Assembly (NCBI GenBank): GCA_000621985.1
Contig: JHWW01000001.1
Span: 434,001-498,000 of the forward strand
Direction of reading: 5' to 3'
DNA from: Lachnospiraceae bacterium V9D3004
GTDB taxonomy: Bacteria > Bacillota > Clostridia > Lachnospirales > Lachnospiraceae
Length of the DNA stretch: 64,000 nt
Shown here one piece after another: positions 7,900 through 16,434 of this stretch. The notes beneath the pieces were generated by a model. That model was not told where the DNA came from. It did not search any database and saw only the letters and a program-made list of their open reading frames with translations. The number at the start of each line of letters is the position of its first letter. Within the stretch, counting starts at the first letter, position 1. The translations under genes and the position numbers were made by a program.

Positions 7900-9081
7900 A
7901 TGGGAAAATTATTTACATCAGAATCAGTAACGGAAGGACATCCTGATAAGATCGCAGACCAGATATCGGATGCGATTCTGGATGAACTTATCAGACAGGA
8001 TCCTTATTCAAGGGTCGCTGCAGAGACAACGGTTGCAACAGGAATTGCACTTGTTGTTGGAGAGATAACAACCAATGCATATGCTGATATTGCTCAGATA
8101 GCAAGGGATACCATCAGGGAGATAGGATATGAGAATAACGTTGATGGTTATAATGCCAATTCGATTGCAGTACTCACATCTATAGATGAGCAGTCGGCGG
8201 ATATTGCACTTGGCGTTGACAAAGCCTATGAATCAAAACAGGAGGGCGCTAACGAAGATTATGGAACAGGAGCAGGTGATCAGGGAATCATATTCGGATA
8301 TGCAACCAATGAGACACCTGAATATCTTCCGCCGGCAATAACATATGCTCACAGAATCACAAGGCAACTTGCAAAAGTCAGAAAAGAAGGAACTCTGGAT
8401 TATCTTAGACCGGACGGTAAAGCGCAGGTAACTGTGGAATTCGCCGAAGATGGTCAGTCTGTAAAAAGAATTCATACAATAGTTGTTTCAACACAACACA
8501 GAGAAGACATCACACTTGAGCAGATCAGGGATGACATAATAAAATACGTGATCAAACCGGTTATACCTGAAGAATTGATTGATGATGATACGATATATTT
8601 TATTAATCCTACAGGCAGGTTCGTGATCGGAGGGCCTCAGGGAGATGCAGGACTTACCGGCAGAAAAATAATCGTAGATACATATGGAGGAACAGGTCGT
8701 CACGGCGGTGGTGCATTCTCAGGAAAAGATCCGACAAAAGTTGACAGATCGGCCGCATACGCGGCAAGATGGGTTGCCAAGAATCTTGTTGCTGCCGGGG
8801 TTGCGGACAGAATAGAGATTGAACTTGCATATGCAATCGGTGTTGCAAAACCAGTATCAATATCTGTTGAAACATTTGGAACAGGAAAATATTCCGATGA
8901 AAAAATCGTAGACATCATTGAAAAAATATTCGATCTCAGACCGGTTGCAATCATAGAGAATCTTGACCTCAGGAGGCCTATATATAAAAAGACTGCAGCA
9001 TACGGTCATTTTGGAAGGACAGACATTGATCTTCCGTGGGAACATCTTGACAAGGTTGATGAGATTAAGAAACTTATATAA
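7900..9081 (+). CDS. metK: S-adenosylmethionine synthetase
   Basis: Full-length MetK of 393 residues. The motifs are [20 protein letters not shown] (ATP/methionine binding), [12 protein letters not shown], and [19 protein letters not shown] (the glycine-rich phosphate loop). It makes SAM from methionine and ATP in the cytoplasm. A strong AAAGGGAGG precedes ATG 7900. It heads the second half of the sulfur island, in line with an importer, a radical-SAM enzyme and a nucleosidase. MetK is normally a stand-alone housekeeping gene, so placement here suggests extra SAM for the radical-SAM step and for siroheme methylation. Whether another metK exists elsewhere cannot be seen from this window. Confidence 0.95.
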   Translation: MGKLFTSESVTEGHPDKIADQISDAILDELIRQDPYSRVAAETTVATGIALVVGEITTNAYADIAQIARDTIREIGYENNVDGYNANSIAVLTSIDEQSADIALGVDKAYESKQEGANEDYGTGAGDQGIIFGYATNETPEYLPPAITYAHRITRQLAKVRKEGTLDYLRPDGKAQVTVEFAEDGQSVKRIHTIVVSTQHREDITLEQIRDDIIKYVIKPVIPEELIDDDTIYFINPTGRFVIGGPQGDAGLTGRKIIVDTYGGTGRHGGGAFSGKDPTKVDRSAAYAARWVAKNLVAAGVADRIEIELAYAIGVAKPVSISVETFGTGKYSDEKIVDIIEKIFDLRPVAIIENLDLRRPIYKKTAAYGHFGRTDIDLPWEHLDKVDEIKKLI

Positions 9082-9105
9082 AGGATGCAAAGGAGAACAA
9101 AAGCA

Positions 9106-9876
9106 ATGAAAAAGAATGACAGATCTGATATATATGCGGTTGTTGATAAAATACTTCTGATCGGTGTTCCGGTTCTCCTGGTGATTCTGTGGGAAGTGCT
9201 GAGCGTTGCGGGTGTTCTTTCGGATTCTACAATGCCTGCACCGTCAGTGATATTTGAAAGCATAATAAAAAAAATACAGGATGGTTCTTTGCAGATTGAT
9301 ATTGCCGTCAGTATGAAGAGAGTATTTGAAGGATTCATTATCGGAACAGTCCTTGCGATTATTATTGGCATCTTGATCAGTCTGGTGCGTCTTTTTGACA
9401 GGGCAACCGCAGTTCTCGTGGCAGTTTTAAGACCTATTCCAATCATTGCTTTACTTCCTTTATTCATTCTCTGGTTTGGAATAGATGAGGAATCCAAGAT
9501 CGCGGTTATAGCACTCGGTTCTTTCTGGCCGGTACTTGTCAATACGATTCAGGGAATAAGACAGGTTGACAAGAAACTGATTGAAGTCGCTCAGGTACTC
9601 AAATATTCGAGAGTGCAGATAATCTTAAAGATAATTATACCGTATGCATTCTCATATATATTCACCGGAATCAGACTTGGAATAGGAACATCGCTTGCAT
9701 GCGTAGTTACAGCCGAGATGGTTGCCGCATCGGAAGGCCTAGGTTACATGATAATGTATGCCCGTATGATGTCTCATCCTGATATTGTATTTGCCGGAAT
9801 ATTCATACTCGGAATAATAGGATTGATCATAGAACTGGGTATGTTAAAACTACAGGAGAATCTGTTCAGGTACTAG
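9106..9876 (+). CDS. ABC transporter permease, SsuC/TauC family
   Basis: About 256 residues with six or so membrane helices. The family hallmarks are PSVIFESIIKKI near the N-terminus and the EAA-loop region VLKYSRVQIILKIIIPYAFS, followed by GIRLGIGTSLACVVTAEMVA. Relatives import aliphatic sulfonates, taurine, nitrate or thiamine precursors. ATG 9106 is preferred because AAAGGAG lies 10 bases upstream; ATG 9085 is only a few bases past the metK stop and lacks a site. It works with the ATPase at 9891 and the binding protein at 11156. The sulfite reductase in the island argues for a sulfonate-type substrate. Confidence 0.88.
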   Translation: MKKNDRSDIYAVVDKILLIGVPVLLVILWEVLSVAGVLSDSTMPAPSVIFESIIKKIQDGSLQIDIAVSMKRVFEGFIIGTVLAIIIGILISLVRLFDRATAVLVAVLRPIPIIALLPLFILWFGIDEESKIAVIALGSFWPVLVNTIQGIRQVDKKLIEVAQVLKYSRVQIILKIIIPYAFSYIFTGIRLGIGTSLACVVTAEMVAASEGLGYMIMYARMMSHPDIVFAGIFILGIIGLIIELGMLKLQENLFRY

Positions 9877-9890
9877 AAGGAGGAATTCAT

Positions 9891-10643
9891 GTGTTGAAAC
9901 TTAATCACATAAAAAAAGATTACATTATAGACAAAGAGACGGTTCATATTCTTGAAGACGTTAATCTTAATATAAATGAAGGTGAATTCGTCAGTATACT
10001 CGGAACCAGCGGTTGCGGAAAGAGTACTCTTCTTAAAATTATAATAGGACTTGAACGGGCTACAGACGGATATATCTCTTTTGAAAACAATGATAACAAC
10101 AGGATCGGAATGATATTTCAGGAGGCGAGACTGATTCCGTGGAAAAACGTTGAGGAGAATATTGAATTCGGTGTGGATACCGGTATTGATAAAAAAAGAA
10201 AGAAGGCTATAGTCAGAGAACAGCTTAATATTGTCGGACTTGCTGATTATGCCAGAGCAAAGCCATCACAATTATCGGGAGGTATGCAGCAAAGGGTAAG
10301 TATAGCCCGTGCGCTGGCCGGAGAACCTAAGGTATTGCTGCTTGATGAACCATTTGGTGCTCTTGATGCATTCACAAGAATCAGTATGCAAAAAGAAGTT
10401 TTGAGATTATGGGAGACACAGAAGAAGACAATGATTCTTGTTACGCATGATATCGACGAGGCAATATTCTTAAGTGATAGAATAATAATTTTGTCGGACC
10501 ATCCCGGAGTTATCAAGAGAGAGATAAAAGTTGATCTGTCAAGACCCAGAGACCGGAGCAGTTACGATTTTACAGTGATCAGAAAAGAGATATACAGAGA
10601 ATTTTTTGAAGAATCCGATATTAATATCGAGTATTACATATAA
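9891..10643 (+). CDS. ABC transporter ATPase, SsuB/TauB type
   Basis: A 250-residue ATPase with Walker A LGTSGCGKSTLLK, Q-loop GMIFQEARLIPWKNV, signature LSGGMQQRVSIARAL, Walker B VLLLDEPFGALDAFT and switch His in LVTHDIDEA. The EARLIPW element is characteristic of the sulfonate/nitrate/taurine importers. The start is GTG 9891 (or TTG 9894), with AAGGAGG 6 bases upstream; the ATG just before is out of frame. It energises the permease 14 bp upstream. Confidence 0.9.
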   Translation: MLKLNHIKKDYIIDKETVHILEDVNLNINEGEFVSILGTSGCGKSTLLKIIIGLERATDGYISFENNDNNRIGMIFQEARLIPWKNVEENIEFGVDTGIDKKRKKAIVREQLNIVGLADYARAKPSQLSGGMQQRVSIARALAGEPKVLLLDEPFGALDAFTRISMQKEVLRLWETQKKTMILVTHDIDEAIFLSDRIIILSDHPGVIKREIKVDLSRPRDRSSYDFTVIRKEIYREFFEESDINIEYYI

Positions 10644-10659
10644 TGAAGGAGGATTGAAT

Positions 10660-11127
10660 ATGTCTAATATTATTAGCGAAAATATCAAAAAAATATTTAA
10701 TGATAAGAATACAAAAAAAGCATTGGCAACTGTTGATAAAAATGGTGAGGTTCATGTTGTATTTAAAGGTTCTCCGGTTATAAATGATGACGGGAATATT
10801 GAACTGTTGGAACTTATTGAAACATCGGCAACCAATCGTAATCTGACTAATGCAATATGGTTTCACAAGAAAGTTGCATTCAATATTCTAAATGAGGAAG
10901 GTAAAAGCTTTGAGATCAAGGGATACCCGTACAGATATATTATCGAAGGAGAATATTTTGAACAGAAATATAGAGAAGTAAGAGCGCGTAACGAAAAAGC
11001 AGATCTCGCGGGAGTATGGATAATTGAACCTGTTGCGGTAAAAGAAGAGACATATAGTGAGAGATTAAAAGAGGACGCTGAAAAATATCCTACGGTAGGA
11101 CATTTGGATAGAGATATCCTGAAATAA
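10660..11127 (+). CDS. FMN-binding split-barrel (PNPOx-like) protein
   Basis: A 155-residue protein. The segment KKALATVDKNGEVHVVFKGS is the typical first strands of the pyridoxamine-5'-phosphate-oxidase-like flavin barrel, and KKVAFNILNEEGKSFEIKGY and GVWIIEPVAV fit later strands. A strong AAGGAGG precedes ATG 10660. Nothing shows the substrate. It sits between the transporter ATPase and its binding protein, so it probably works on the imported compound or in electron transfer to the radical-SAM enzyme or sulfite reductase; FMN proteins of this fold accompany several oxidative or reductive desulfonation routes. That role is inference; the fold is a moderately firm call. Confidence 0.65.
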   Translation: MSNIISENIKKIFNDKNTKKALATVDKNGEVHVVFKGSPVINDDGNIELLELIETSATNRNLTNAIWFHKKVAFNILNEEGKSFEIKGYPYRYIIEGEYFEQKYREVRARNEKADLAGVWIIEPVAVKEETYSERLKEDAEKYPTVGHLDRDILK

Positions 11128-11155
11128 AAAATGAATGAAAGAGAGGTAGATAATT

Positions 11156-12190
11156 ATGAAAAAGAACGTATTGAAGAAAATGGTAGCAATATTGGTAATG
11201 GGACTTGGTGTGGTATCAATGACAGCCTGTGGTGGTGCAAGTAAAGCCCAGACAGATAAGGAAGAAGGCAGTAGTGAAAGTGTAAAAACTGAAGAAAAAA
11301 CAACTGTTAAGATAGCTGATTTTAAGATATATCCAGCATCATGCCAGATCATTATTGCTGATAAAAAAGGGTTCTTTAAGCAGGAATTTGATAAAGTCGG
11401 TGCAGATTACAGCATAACAAAATTCCTTAACGGACCGGCTATTAATGAGGCATTCGCATCAAAGGATGTTGATTTTTCCGCAATCGGTGCACTTCCGGGA
11501 TATACCGGTATCAACAATACGAAGAATCAGATATTTATAGGTAATGATCTTACCAATTTTGGAGAAGCTGTTATTACCTATGATGGAAGTGGAATAGAAT
11601 CTGTCGGTGACTTGAAAGGTAAAAAGGTAGGATTTGCAGTCGGAACTGCAGATCAGACAATTTTAGAAGAGATTCTGTTGGATTACAGTCTGTCGATAAA
11701 TGATATAACTCCGGTCAATGTTGCTGAAGAGGCAAAAAGGGAGAATTCTATAATATCTAAAAATGTAGATGCAATTCTTATATATGAACCTTATCTTACA
11801 AGTATTCTGAGCACCGAAAGTGATCTTAAGGTAATAGAGACTAATGAAAAACATGGTTCAGTTGTTCCTCTGGTCGCCAGAGCTGATTTCGTCGAAGAAC
11901 ATCCGGATATTGCGGAAGCATTTGTAAGGGCAATTCAGGATGCCAATGATTGGCTTCTTGCTAATAAGGATGAGACAATTAAGATTGTATCCGAAGAGAC
12001 AGGCGTTGATGAGACTAGTATCAAAGCCACTATTGAGAAGAATAAATATGCAACAGCATTTACTGATGAGGATATAACTGAGCTTCATTCTGTTGTTGAC
12101 TATCTTAAGAAAGAAGGCAATATAGACAACGATTTTGATGCCGACAAGTATATTAATAAAACTTTTTATGAAAAAATAAATTCTAAATAA
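11156..12190 (+). CDS. ABC transporter substrate-binding lipoprotein, SsuA/TauA-like
   Basis: 344 residues with a lipoprotein signal peptide (MVAILVMGLGVVSMTACGG, lipid Cys near residue 24) and a periplasmic-binding fold of the NMT1/SsuA type. TVKIADFKIYPASCQIIIAD begins lobe one, and then come FASKDVDFSAIGALPGYTGI and ESVGDLKGKKVGFAVGTADQ, the usual hinge and motif region. It should capture the island's sulfur substrate outside the membrane and pass it to the permease at 9106. The C-terminal EKNKYATAFTDEDITELHS is typical of the family. The ligand class cannot be read from sequence. Confidence 0.87.
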   Translation: MKKNVLKKMVAILVMGLGVVSMTACGGASKAQTDKEEGSSESVKTEEKTTVKIADFKIYPASCQIIIADKKGFFKQEFDKVGADYSITKFLNGPAINEAFASKDVDFSAIGALPGYTGINNTKNQIFIGNDLTNFGEAVITYDGSGIESVGDLKGKKVGFAVGTADQTILEEILLDYSLSINDITPVNVAEEAKRENSIISKNVDAILIYEPYLTSILSTESDLKVIETNEKHGSVVPLVARADFVEEHPDIAEAFVRAIQDANDWLLANKDETIKIVSEETGVDETSIKATIEKNKYATAFTDEDITELHSVVDYLKKEGNIDNDFDADKYINKTFYEKINSK

Positions 12191-12209
12191 ATCGAGGAGC
12201 GTGAATATA

Positions 12210-13466
12210 ATGGCAACTAAAATTGATAACTGGAGAAAAAAAGAGCTTAGTCTGGAAGAAGTAACAGCAAAATATTCAGACGTATCACCTTTCGTTATAC
12301 TAAAAAGTGATGTTCAAAGAAGAGGATATCTTCTGACAGATGCTGCCAGAGCTTTGCTGGATCCGAAAAAGCATCAGGTAAAAGCGCGCAATATATTCCT
12401 CAACAGAGATGAAGTGAATCCGGTAGGACTTATGTTAAGAGACGGAACTTCAATCGTCGGTAGTTACGCTGAGGAAACCAATTACGGAATAAGAGATCCG
12501 TATTTAATTGATGTGATAGACGGAAAACTCCGTATCACTGATGAAGGAAGAGTATATGAAGAAGTCACATACTGGGCTAAGCCGGATTTTTATGACAAGA
12601 AGACAAGTAAGGGAACCGATATGTGGCAGGTACTTGGTGTCCGTCCCCAGAGACTGGATCTTAATCTTAATCATCACTGCCATTTTTGGGATGAACCCGG
12701 AGGGGGGTGCAAATATTGCATAATCGGATCTTTGTCTGCAGAAGAGAGAAAGAATCATATATCACATCTTCTTGATATCGACGACGTGAAGGAATCACTT
12801 GAAGAGGCACTAAAACAGGAAGGAAGATATACAAGTATATGCGCAACATCCGGCTCGATCATCACCGGCGATGAGCCTTTTGATGATGAGATAGATCTAT
12901 ATGTTAATGCATTATCAAAGCTTCGCCCGTTATTTAAGGACGGATTGATCAAGCTTCAGCTGGTTGCAACTGCTTATTCAAAAAAACAGTTGCAGAGATT
13001 ATATGATGAAGCAGGTATCAGAACATATACAAGTGATCTTGAAGTGCTTGACAAGAATCTCTTTGAATGGATATGCCCCGGTAAAACCAAGTATGTAGGT
13101 TATGAGAAATGGAAGAACAGCTTATACGATGCCGTCGAAGTGTTCGGTAAAGGAAATGTCAACAGCGGTATTGTAGGTGGCGTCGAACTTGCAACACCTA
13201 ACGGATTCAAGACAGAAGCGGAAGCACTCAGTGCAACGCTTAAAGAAGCTGAAGAGCTTGCAAAGCACGGTGTCAGTGTTGTTAACTGCATATGGAATGT
13301 TGGTGAAAAAACAATGTTTAACGGACAGGTGCCTGCTTCGTTGGAATATTACATCGCCCTTGCAAAAGGACTTAATGATATTAGAGAAGCACATGGGATA
13401 GATGTATATTTTGACGACTACAGAAGGTGTGGCAACCATCCGGGATCTGATCTTGCAAGAATCTGA
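12210..13466 (+). CDS. Radical SAM enzyme with atypical CX9CX2C cluster motif
   Basis: A 418-residue protein. An N-terminal domain of about 145 residues precedes a radical-SAM-like barrel. The likely cluster ligands are Cys157, Cys167 and Cys170 in CHFWDEPGGGCKYCIIG, a CX9CX2C spacing rather than the canonical CX3CX2C. CATSGSIITGDEP resembles the SAM-binding GGE-type region, and TYTSDLEVLDKNLFEWICPG and VNSGIVGGVELATP fit later barrel strands. The start ATG 12210 follows GAGGAG by 10 bases. Clustering with metK, an SsuABC-type importer, a siroheme reductase and a nucleosidase that can remove 5'-deoxyadenosine suggests it cleaves or rearranges the imported organosulfur compound. The exact reaction is unknown. 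Confidence 0.75.
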   Translation: MATKIDNWRKKELSLEEVTAKYSDVSPFVILKSDVQRRGYLLTDAARALLDPKKHQVKARNIFLNRDEVNPVGLMLRDGTSIVGSYAEETNYGIRDPYLIDVIDGKLRITDEGRVYEEVTYWAKPDFYDKKTSKGTDMWQVLGVRPQRLDLNLNHHCHFWDEPGGGCKYCIIGSLSAEERKNHISHLLDIDDVKESLEEALKQEGRYTSICATSGSIITGDEPFDDEIDLYVNALSKLRPLFKDGLIKLQLVATAYSKKQLQRLYDEAGIRTYTSDLEVLDKNLFEWICPGKTKYVGYEKWKNSLYDAVEVFGKGNVNSGIVGGVELATPNGFKTEAEALSATLKEAEELAKHGVSVVNCIWNVGEKTMFNGQVPASLEYYIALAKGLNDIREAHGIDVYFDDYRRCGNHPGSDLARI

Positions 13467-13502
13467 CGATAAAGAAGAATAATATACGGAGATGCAGTCA
13501 AC

Positions 13503-14201
13503 ATGAAAAAATATAACAGAATCGGTTTAGTCAGTGCGATGGAACAGGAACTGGAATATCTTGATGAATATCTGACATCCAAACCAGAATGGAGAAAATA
13601 TGACGACAATGAGTATTATAACAACAGTTCGGATATTCATCTGTATTCACAGGTAATAGGTGCCGGAAAGGTTAATGCGGCATATCAGTCTGCGTTGCAT
13701 ATAGAACGCAAAGGTCTGGATCTTTTGATCAATGTCGGATTTGCCGGAGGAATAGGAGATAATCTTGAATACGGTGATATAATCATCGGAACGGAATATG
13801 ATCAGGTGGATTTTATCCCGTTAAATGATACTGGTCAATTAGGGAATCTTGTTACACCGTCTGAACTGTCGTACAGATTAAAGTCACTTGCAGATTTGCT
13901 TGGATTCAGAAATGAACGTGGAAGAATCGTTACCGGAGATTTCTTTCTTCATGACTCTGAGACCAGATGTAGTATAAAAGACAGATATGCTCCGCTTGCA
14001 TTCGACATGGAATCTGCCGCCATATCACAGGTGGCAGCGGGAATGAATGTTGATTTTGAGTCAGTCAGAGTACTGTCTGATCTCGCTGATGAGAGTGCAC
14101 AAAATGCATTTAAGGATGGCAGAAGCGTATCCCGGGGAGAGGCTGTTCCTATTGAACACAGACCGATAATACTCGTTGAAGAATTCTTAAGAAAAATATA
14201 A
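13503..14201 (+). CDS. mtnN: 5'-methylthioadenosine/S-adenosylhomocysteine nucleosidase family
   Basis: 232 residues of the PNP/UDP phosphorylase superfamily. The MTA/SAH nucleosidase residues are visible: the Glu of SAMEQELEYL, VGFAGGIGD in the core, the Glu of FDMESAAISQVA that binds the ribose, and the Asp of LSDLADES that acts as general acid. The enzyme hydrolyses MTA, SAH and also 5'-deoxyadenosine, the by-product and inhibitor of radical-SAM enzymes. Next to metK and the radical-SAM gene, this last activity is the likely reason for its presence. It is the final gene of the island and is followed by a strong terminator. Confidence 0.85.
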   Translation: MKKYNRIGLVSAMEQELEYLDEYLTSKPEWRKYDDNEYYNNSSDIHLYSQVIGAGKVNAAYQSALHIERKGLDLLINVGFAGGIGDNLEYGDIIIGTEYDQVDFIPLNDTGQLGNLVTPSELSYRLKSLADLLGFRNERGRIVTGDFFLHDSETRCSIKDRYAPLAFDMESAAISQVAAGMNVDFESVRVLSDLADESAQNAFKDGRSVSRGEAVPIEHRPIILVEEFLRKI

Positions 14202-14212
14202 TTAAAATCACT

Positions 14213-14260
14213 AAAAGCCATGATACCTGGCAGTAATCCGGGTATTGTGGCTTTTTTTCA
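14213..14260 (+). terminator. Intrinsic terminator closing the sulfur island
   Basis: AGCCATGATACC pairs with GGTATTGTGGCT around a 13-base loop and is followed by seven T's. It is a sibling of the terminator at 3071-3120; differences in the stem are compensatory (T-A in one, C-G in the other). Confidence 0.9.
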
Positions 14261-14278
14261 TAGCCCCTCCCGGGCTGT

Positions 14279-14292
14279 AAAAGTGCACTTTT
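14279..14292. promoter_or_regulatory. Perfect 14-bp palindrome, possible operator
   Basis: AAAAGTGCACTTTT is a perfect palindrome between the island terminator and the AlbA-type regulator gene. It may be an operator for that gene, but it is short enough to occur by chance. Confidence 0.25.
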
Positions 14293-14379
14293 CTTGTAAA
14301 TATGTATATGGAGTGTTATCATTTAAGTGCAGTCGATAAACTCACCAAATTATGCTACTATTATGTAGCGGTGATTGTT

Positions 14380-16053
14380 TTGATATATACAGACGCTGAA
14401 CTAAAAGAAAAAATCTATGAGATGCTAAAGGACTTTGAAACAGAGGTCGTTGAGTTTAAGGAAGCGAACAGCAGTTATTCGTTCAAGGATATTGGTAAAT
14501 ACTTCTCTGCGCTTGGTAATGAAGCCAATATCAGAGGAAAGAATGAAGCTTGGTTGATTTTTGGAATTACCAATCAGGGCGAGTTTAAGGGATCTGATTA
14601 TCGAAAAAGTGGTAATCTACAGTCATTGAAGAAAGAAATTGCCAATAATACAAATGAACGGTTGACATTCCTTGATATTTACGAACTGTCGCTGGAGAAA
14701 TGCAGGATCGTTGCGTTTCAGATTCCACCGGCTATACCGGGGATTCCAACAACATGGAATGGAGCTGCATGGGCGAGAGAAAATGAATCTTTGGCACCAC
14801 TCCCTATGAATAAGGTGGACCTGATACGTAGTCAGGTCGGGCTGGATTGGTCAAAGGAAATTGTGAAGGAAGCAACGATAGATGATTTGGATTCTGAAGC
14901 TGTCGCTTATGCAAGGAAGATGTTCTCTCAAAAGCAGGAGGACAGGAAACTTGCAAAAGATATTCTTTCAGGTTTATCTGATATAGATGTACTGAATAAG
15001 GCTGGAATCTGTTTCAAGGGCATGATTACCAGGACGGCTCTTCTGCTTTTGGGGAAGAAGGAATCTGCATTTTATTTTGATGGATTTACACCGCGAATAA
15101 CCTGGACACTTTATAATGCTGATAAGACCGTCAAGGCATATGAGCATTTTGATATGCCGTTCCTTCTTGCTGTAGACAAGGTTTATGCAAAGATCAGAAA
15201 CGAGAAGTACAGGTATATTGCTGAACAGCAGACACTATTTCCAGAAGAAGTACAGCAATATGACGCTGATCTTGTCAAAGAAATTGTCAACAACTGCATT
15301 GCTCATTCGGATTACAGACGGCATGGGAAGATTAATGTCGAGGAATTTGAAGATCATCTTGTTTTCATAAATGAGGGAGCATTCATTCCAGAGACCATAG
15401 AGAAGGCGCTGGAGCCGGGCTATAAACCACCATATTATCGAAATGCTTTCCTTTGCAATGCTATGGTAAACATGTATATGATTGATACGAATTCAATGGG
15501 GATTCCGATGATCTACAATATTCAGAAGGCAAGATGTTTCCCGCTTCCTTCATATGATCTGAATGTAGTGAACAGAGTGAGTGTTACGGTTTATGGAAAG
15601 GTTCTTGATAAGAATTATACAAGATTGCTTCACTCCAACGTAGACTTGGATTTGAAGACAGTATTTTTGCTTGATCAGGTTCAGAAGAGGAATACTATTT
15701 CAAAGGATGATTATAAGCTGCTTAGAAAAAGCGGACTGGTTGAGGGAAGGTATCCGGCATTATATGTCTCAGATAAGATAGCAGAAGCTGTTGGAGATAA
15801 GGCTGGTTATGTTAGAAACAAGGGGTTGGATGAGAAAATAGTGAAAGAGCTTATTATTTCTGCATTGAAAAATGGACCTTTAAAGAAGGCTGATATTTAT
15901 GAAGCGGTAAAATATGCGTTTCCTGATGCTTTAACTGAAGAGAAACAGTATAAGAAACTTTCCAATCTCCTTCAAAAGATGAAAAAAGAAGGAATGGTCG
16001 TTGTACGCGGTAGTGCAGTCCACGCGGAATGGTTTCTTGCGGAGTACGTTTAG
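14380..16053 (+). CDS. ATP-binding regulator with AlbA/Schlafen-type DNA-binding domain
   Basis: About 557 residues. The N-terminal AlbA_2 domain is recognisable (KDFETEVVEFKEANSSYSF, ALGNEANIRG, AWLIFGITNQG). A GHKL-type ATPase half-domain lies near the middle with VKEIVNNCIAHSDYR (N box) and HLVFINEGAF. The C-terminal 110 residues look like one or two winged helices (DEKIVKELIISALKNGPLKK). Such proteins act as DNA-binding regulators and sometimes belong to defence or stress loci. The frame is open from ATG 14302, but those first 26 residues look non-conserved and lack a ribosome site; family members begin near IYTDAELKEKIYEML, so TTG 14380 is my choice, with modest confidence. Confidence 0.75.
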   Translation: MIYTDAELKEKIYEMLKDFETEVVEFKEANSSYSFKDIGKYFSALGNEANIRGKNEAWLIFGITNQGEFKGSDYRKSGNLQSLKKEIANNTNERLTFLDIYELSLEKCRIVAFQIPPAIPGIPTTWNGAAWARENESLAPLPMNKVDLIRSQVGLDWSKEIVKEATIDDLDSEAVAYARKMFSQKQEDRKLAKDILSGLSDIDVLNKAGICFKGMITRTALLLLGKKESAFYFDGFTPRITWTLYNADKTVKAYEHFDMPFLLAVDKVYAKIRNEKYRYIAEQQTLFPEEVQQYDADLVKEIVNNCIAHSDYRRHGKINVEEFEDHLVFINEGAFIPETIEKALEPGYKPPYYRNAFLCNAMVNMYMIDTNSMGIPMIYNIQKARCFPLPSYDLNVVNRVSVTVYGKVLDKNYTRLLHSNVDLDLKTVFLLDQVQKRNTISKDDYKLLRKSGLVEGRYPALYVSDKIAEAVGDKAGYVRNKGLDEKIVKELIISALKNGPLKKADIYEAVKYAFPDALTEEKQYKKLSNLLQKMKKEGMVVVRGSAVHAEWFLAEYV

Positions 16054-16183
16054 TCAAGAAAGTCGGTTTTTAGTCAAGGAAATAGTCAAAGAAAATGCTT
16101 ATATAGTCAAGGAGGATCCCGGAAAGCTTGTATTTCAGGAATCTTTCTTGACTAAATCCAAATTATGAATCTTGACTTTAGTC
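16052..16183. repeat. Cluster of TAGTCAA heptamers, direct and inverted
   Basis: TAGTCAA occurs at about 16051, 16071, 16083 and 16104, and the inverse TTGACTA at 16148, with a further TTGACT..AGTC at 16172-16183. The first copy includes the stop codon of the AlbA-type regulator. It may be a protein-binding array. The following 16184-16434 is AT-rich with nothing I can name. Confidence 0.5.
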
Positions 16184-16434
16184 GAAAGAAGATAGATATT
16201 ATGCAGAGAGAAAAGGTTGGCAAGATATGTCCATAGTGGAAATAATGGTTACTTCAGAGAATCTGTCAACAATTGTTGTTTTTTTTTGAATAATGATGGT
16301 CGGGAATAACAAAATACAAAAATAATCTGAAAGAAACTGTTGGGTGATTGTGTTTCGTACCTGATTCGTATTCAGTAAAGATGTAAAGGTGTCGCACGCG
16401 ATAAGAATGCGTGTAGGGACAACGCGCGCGAAAT

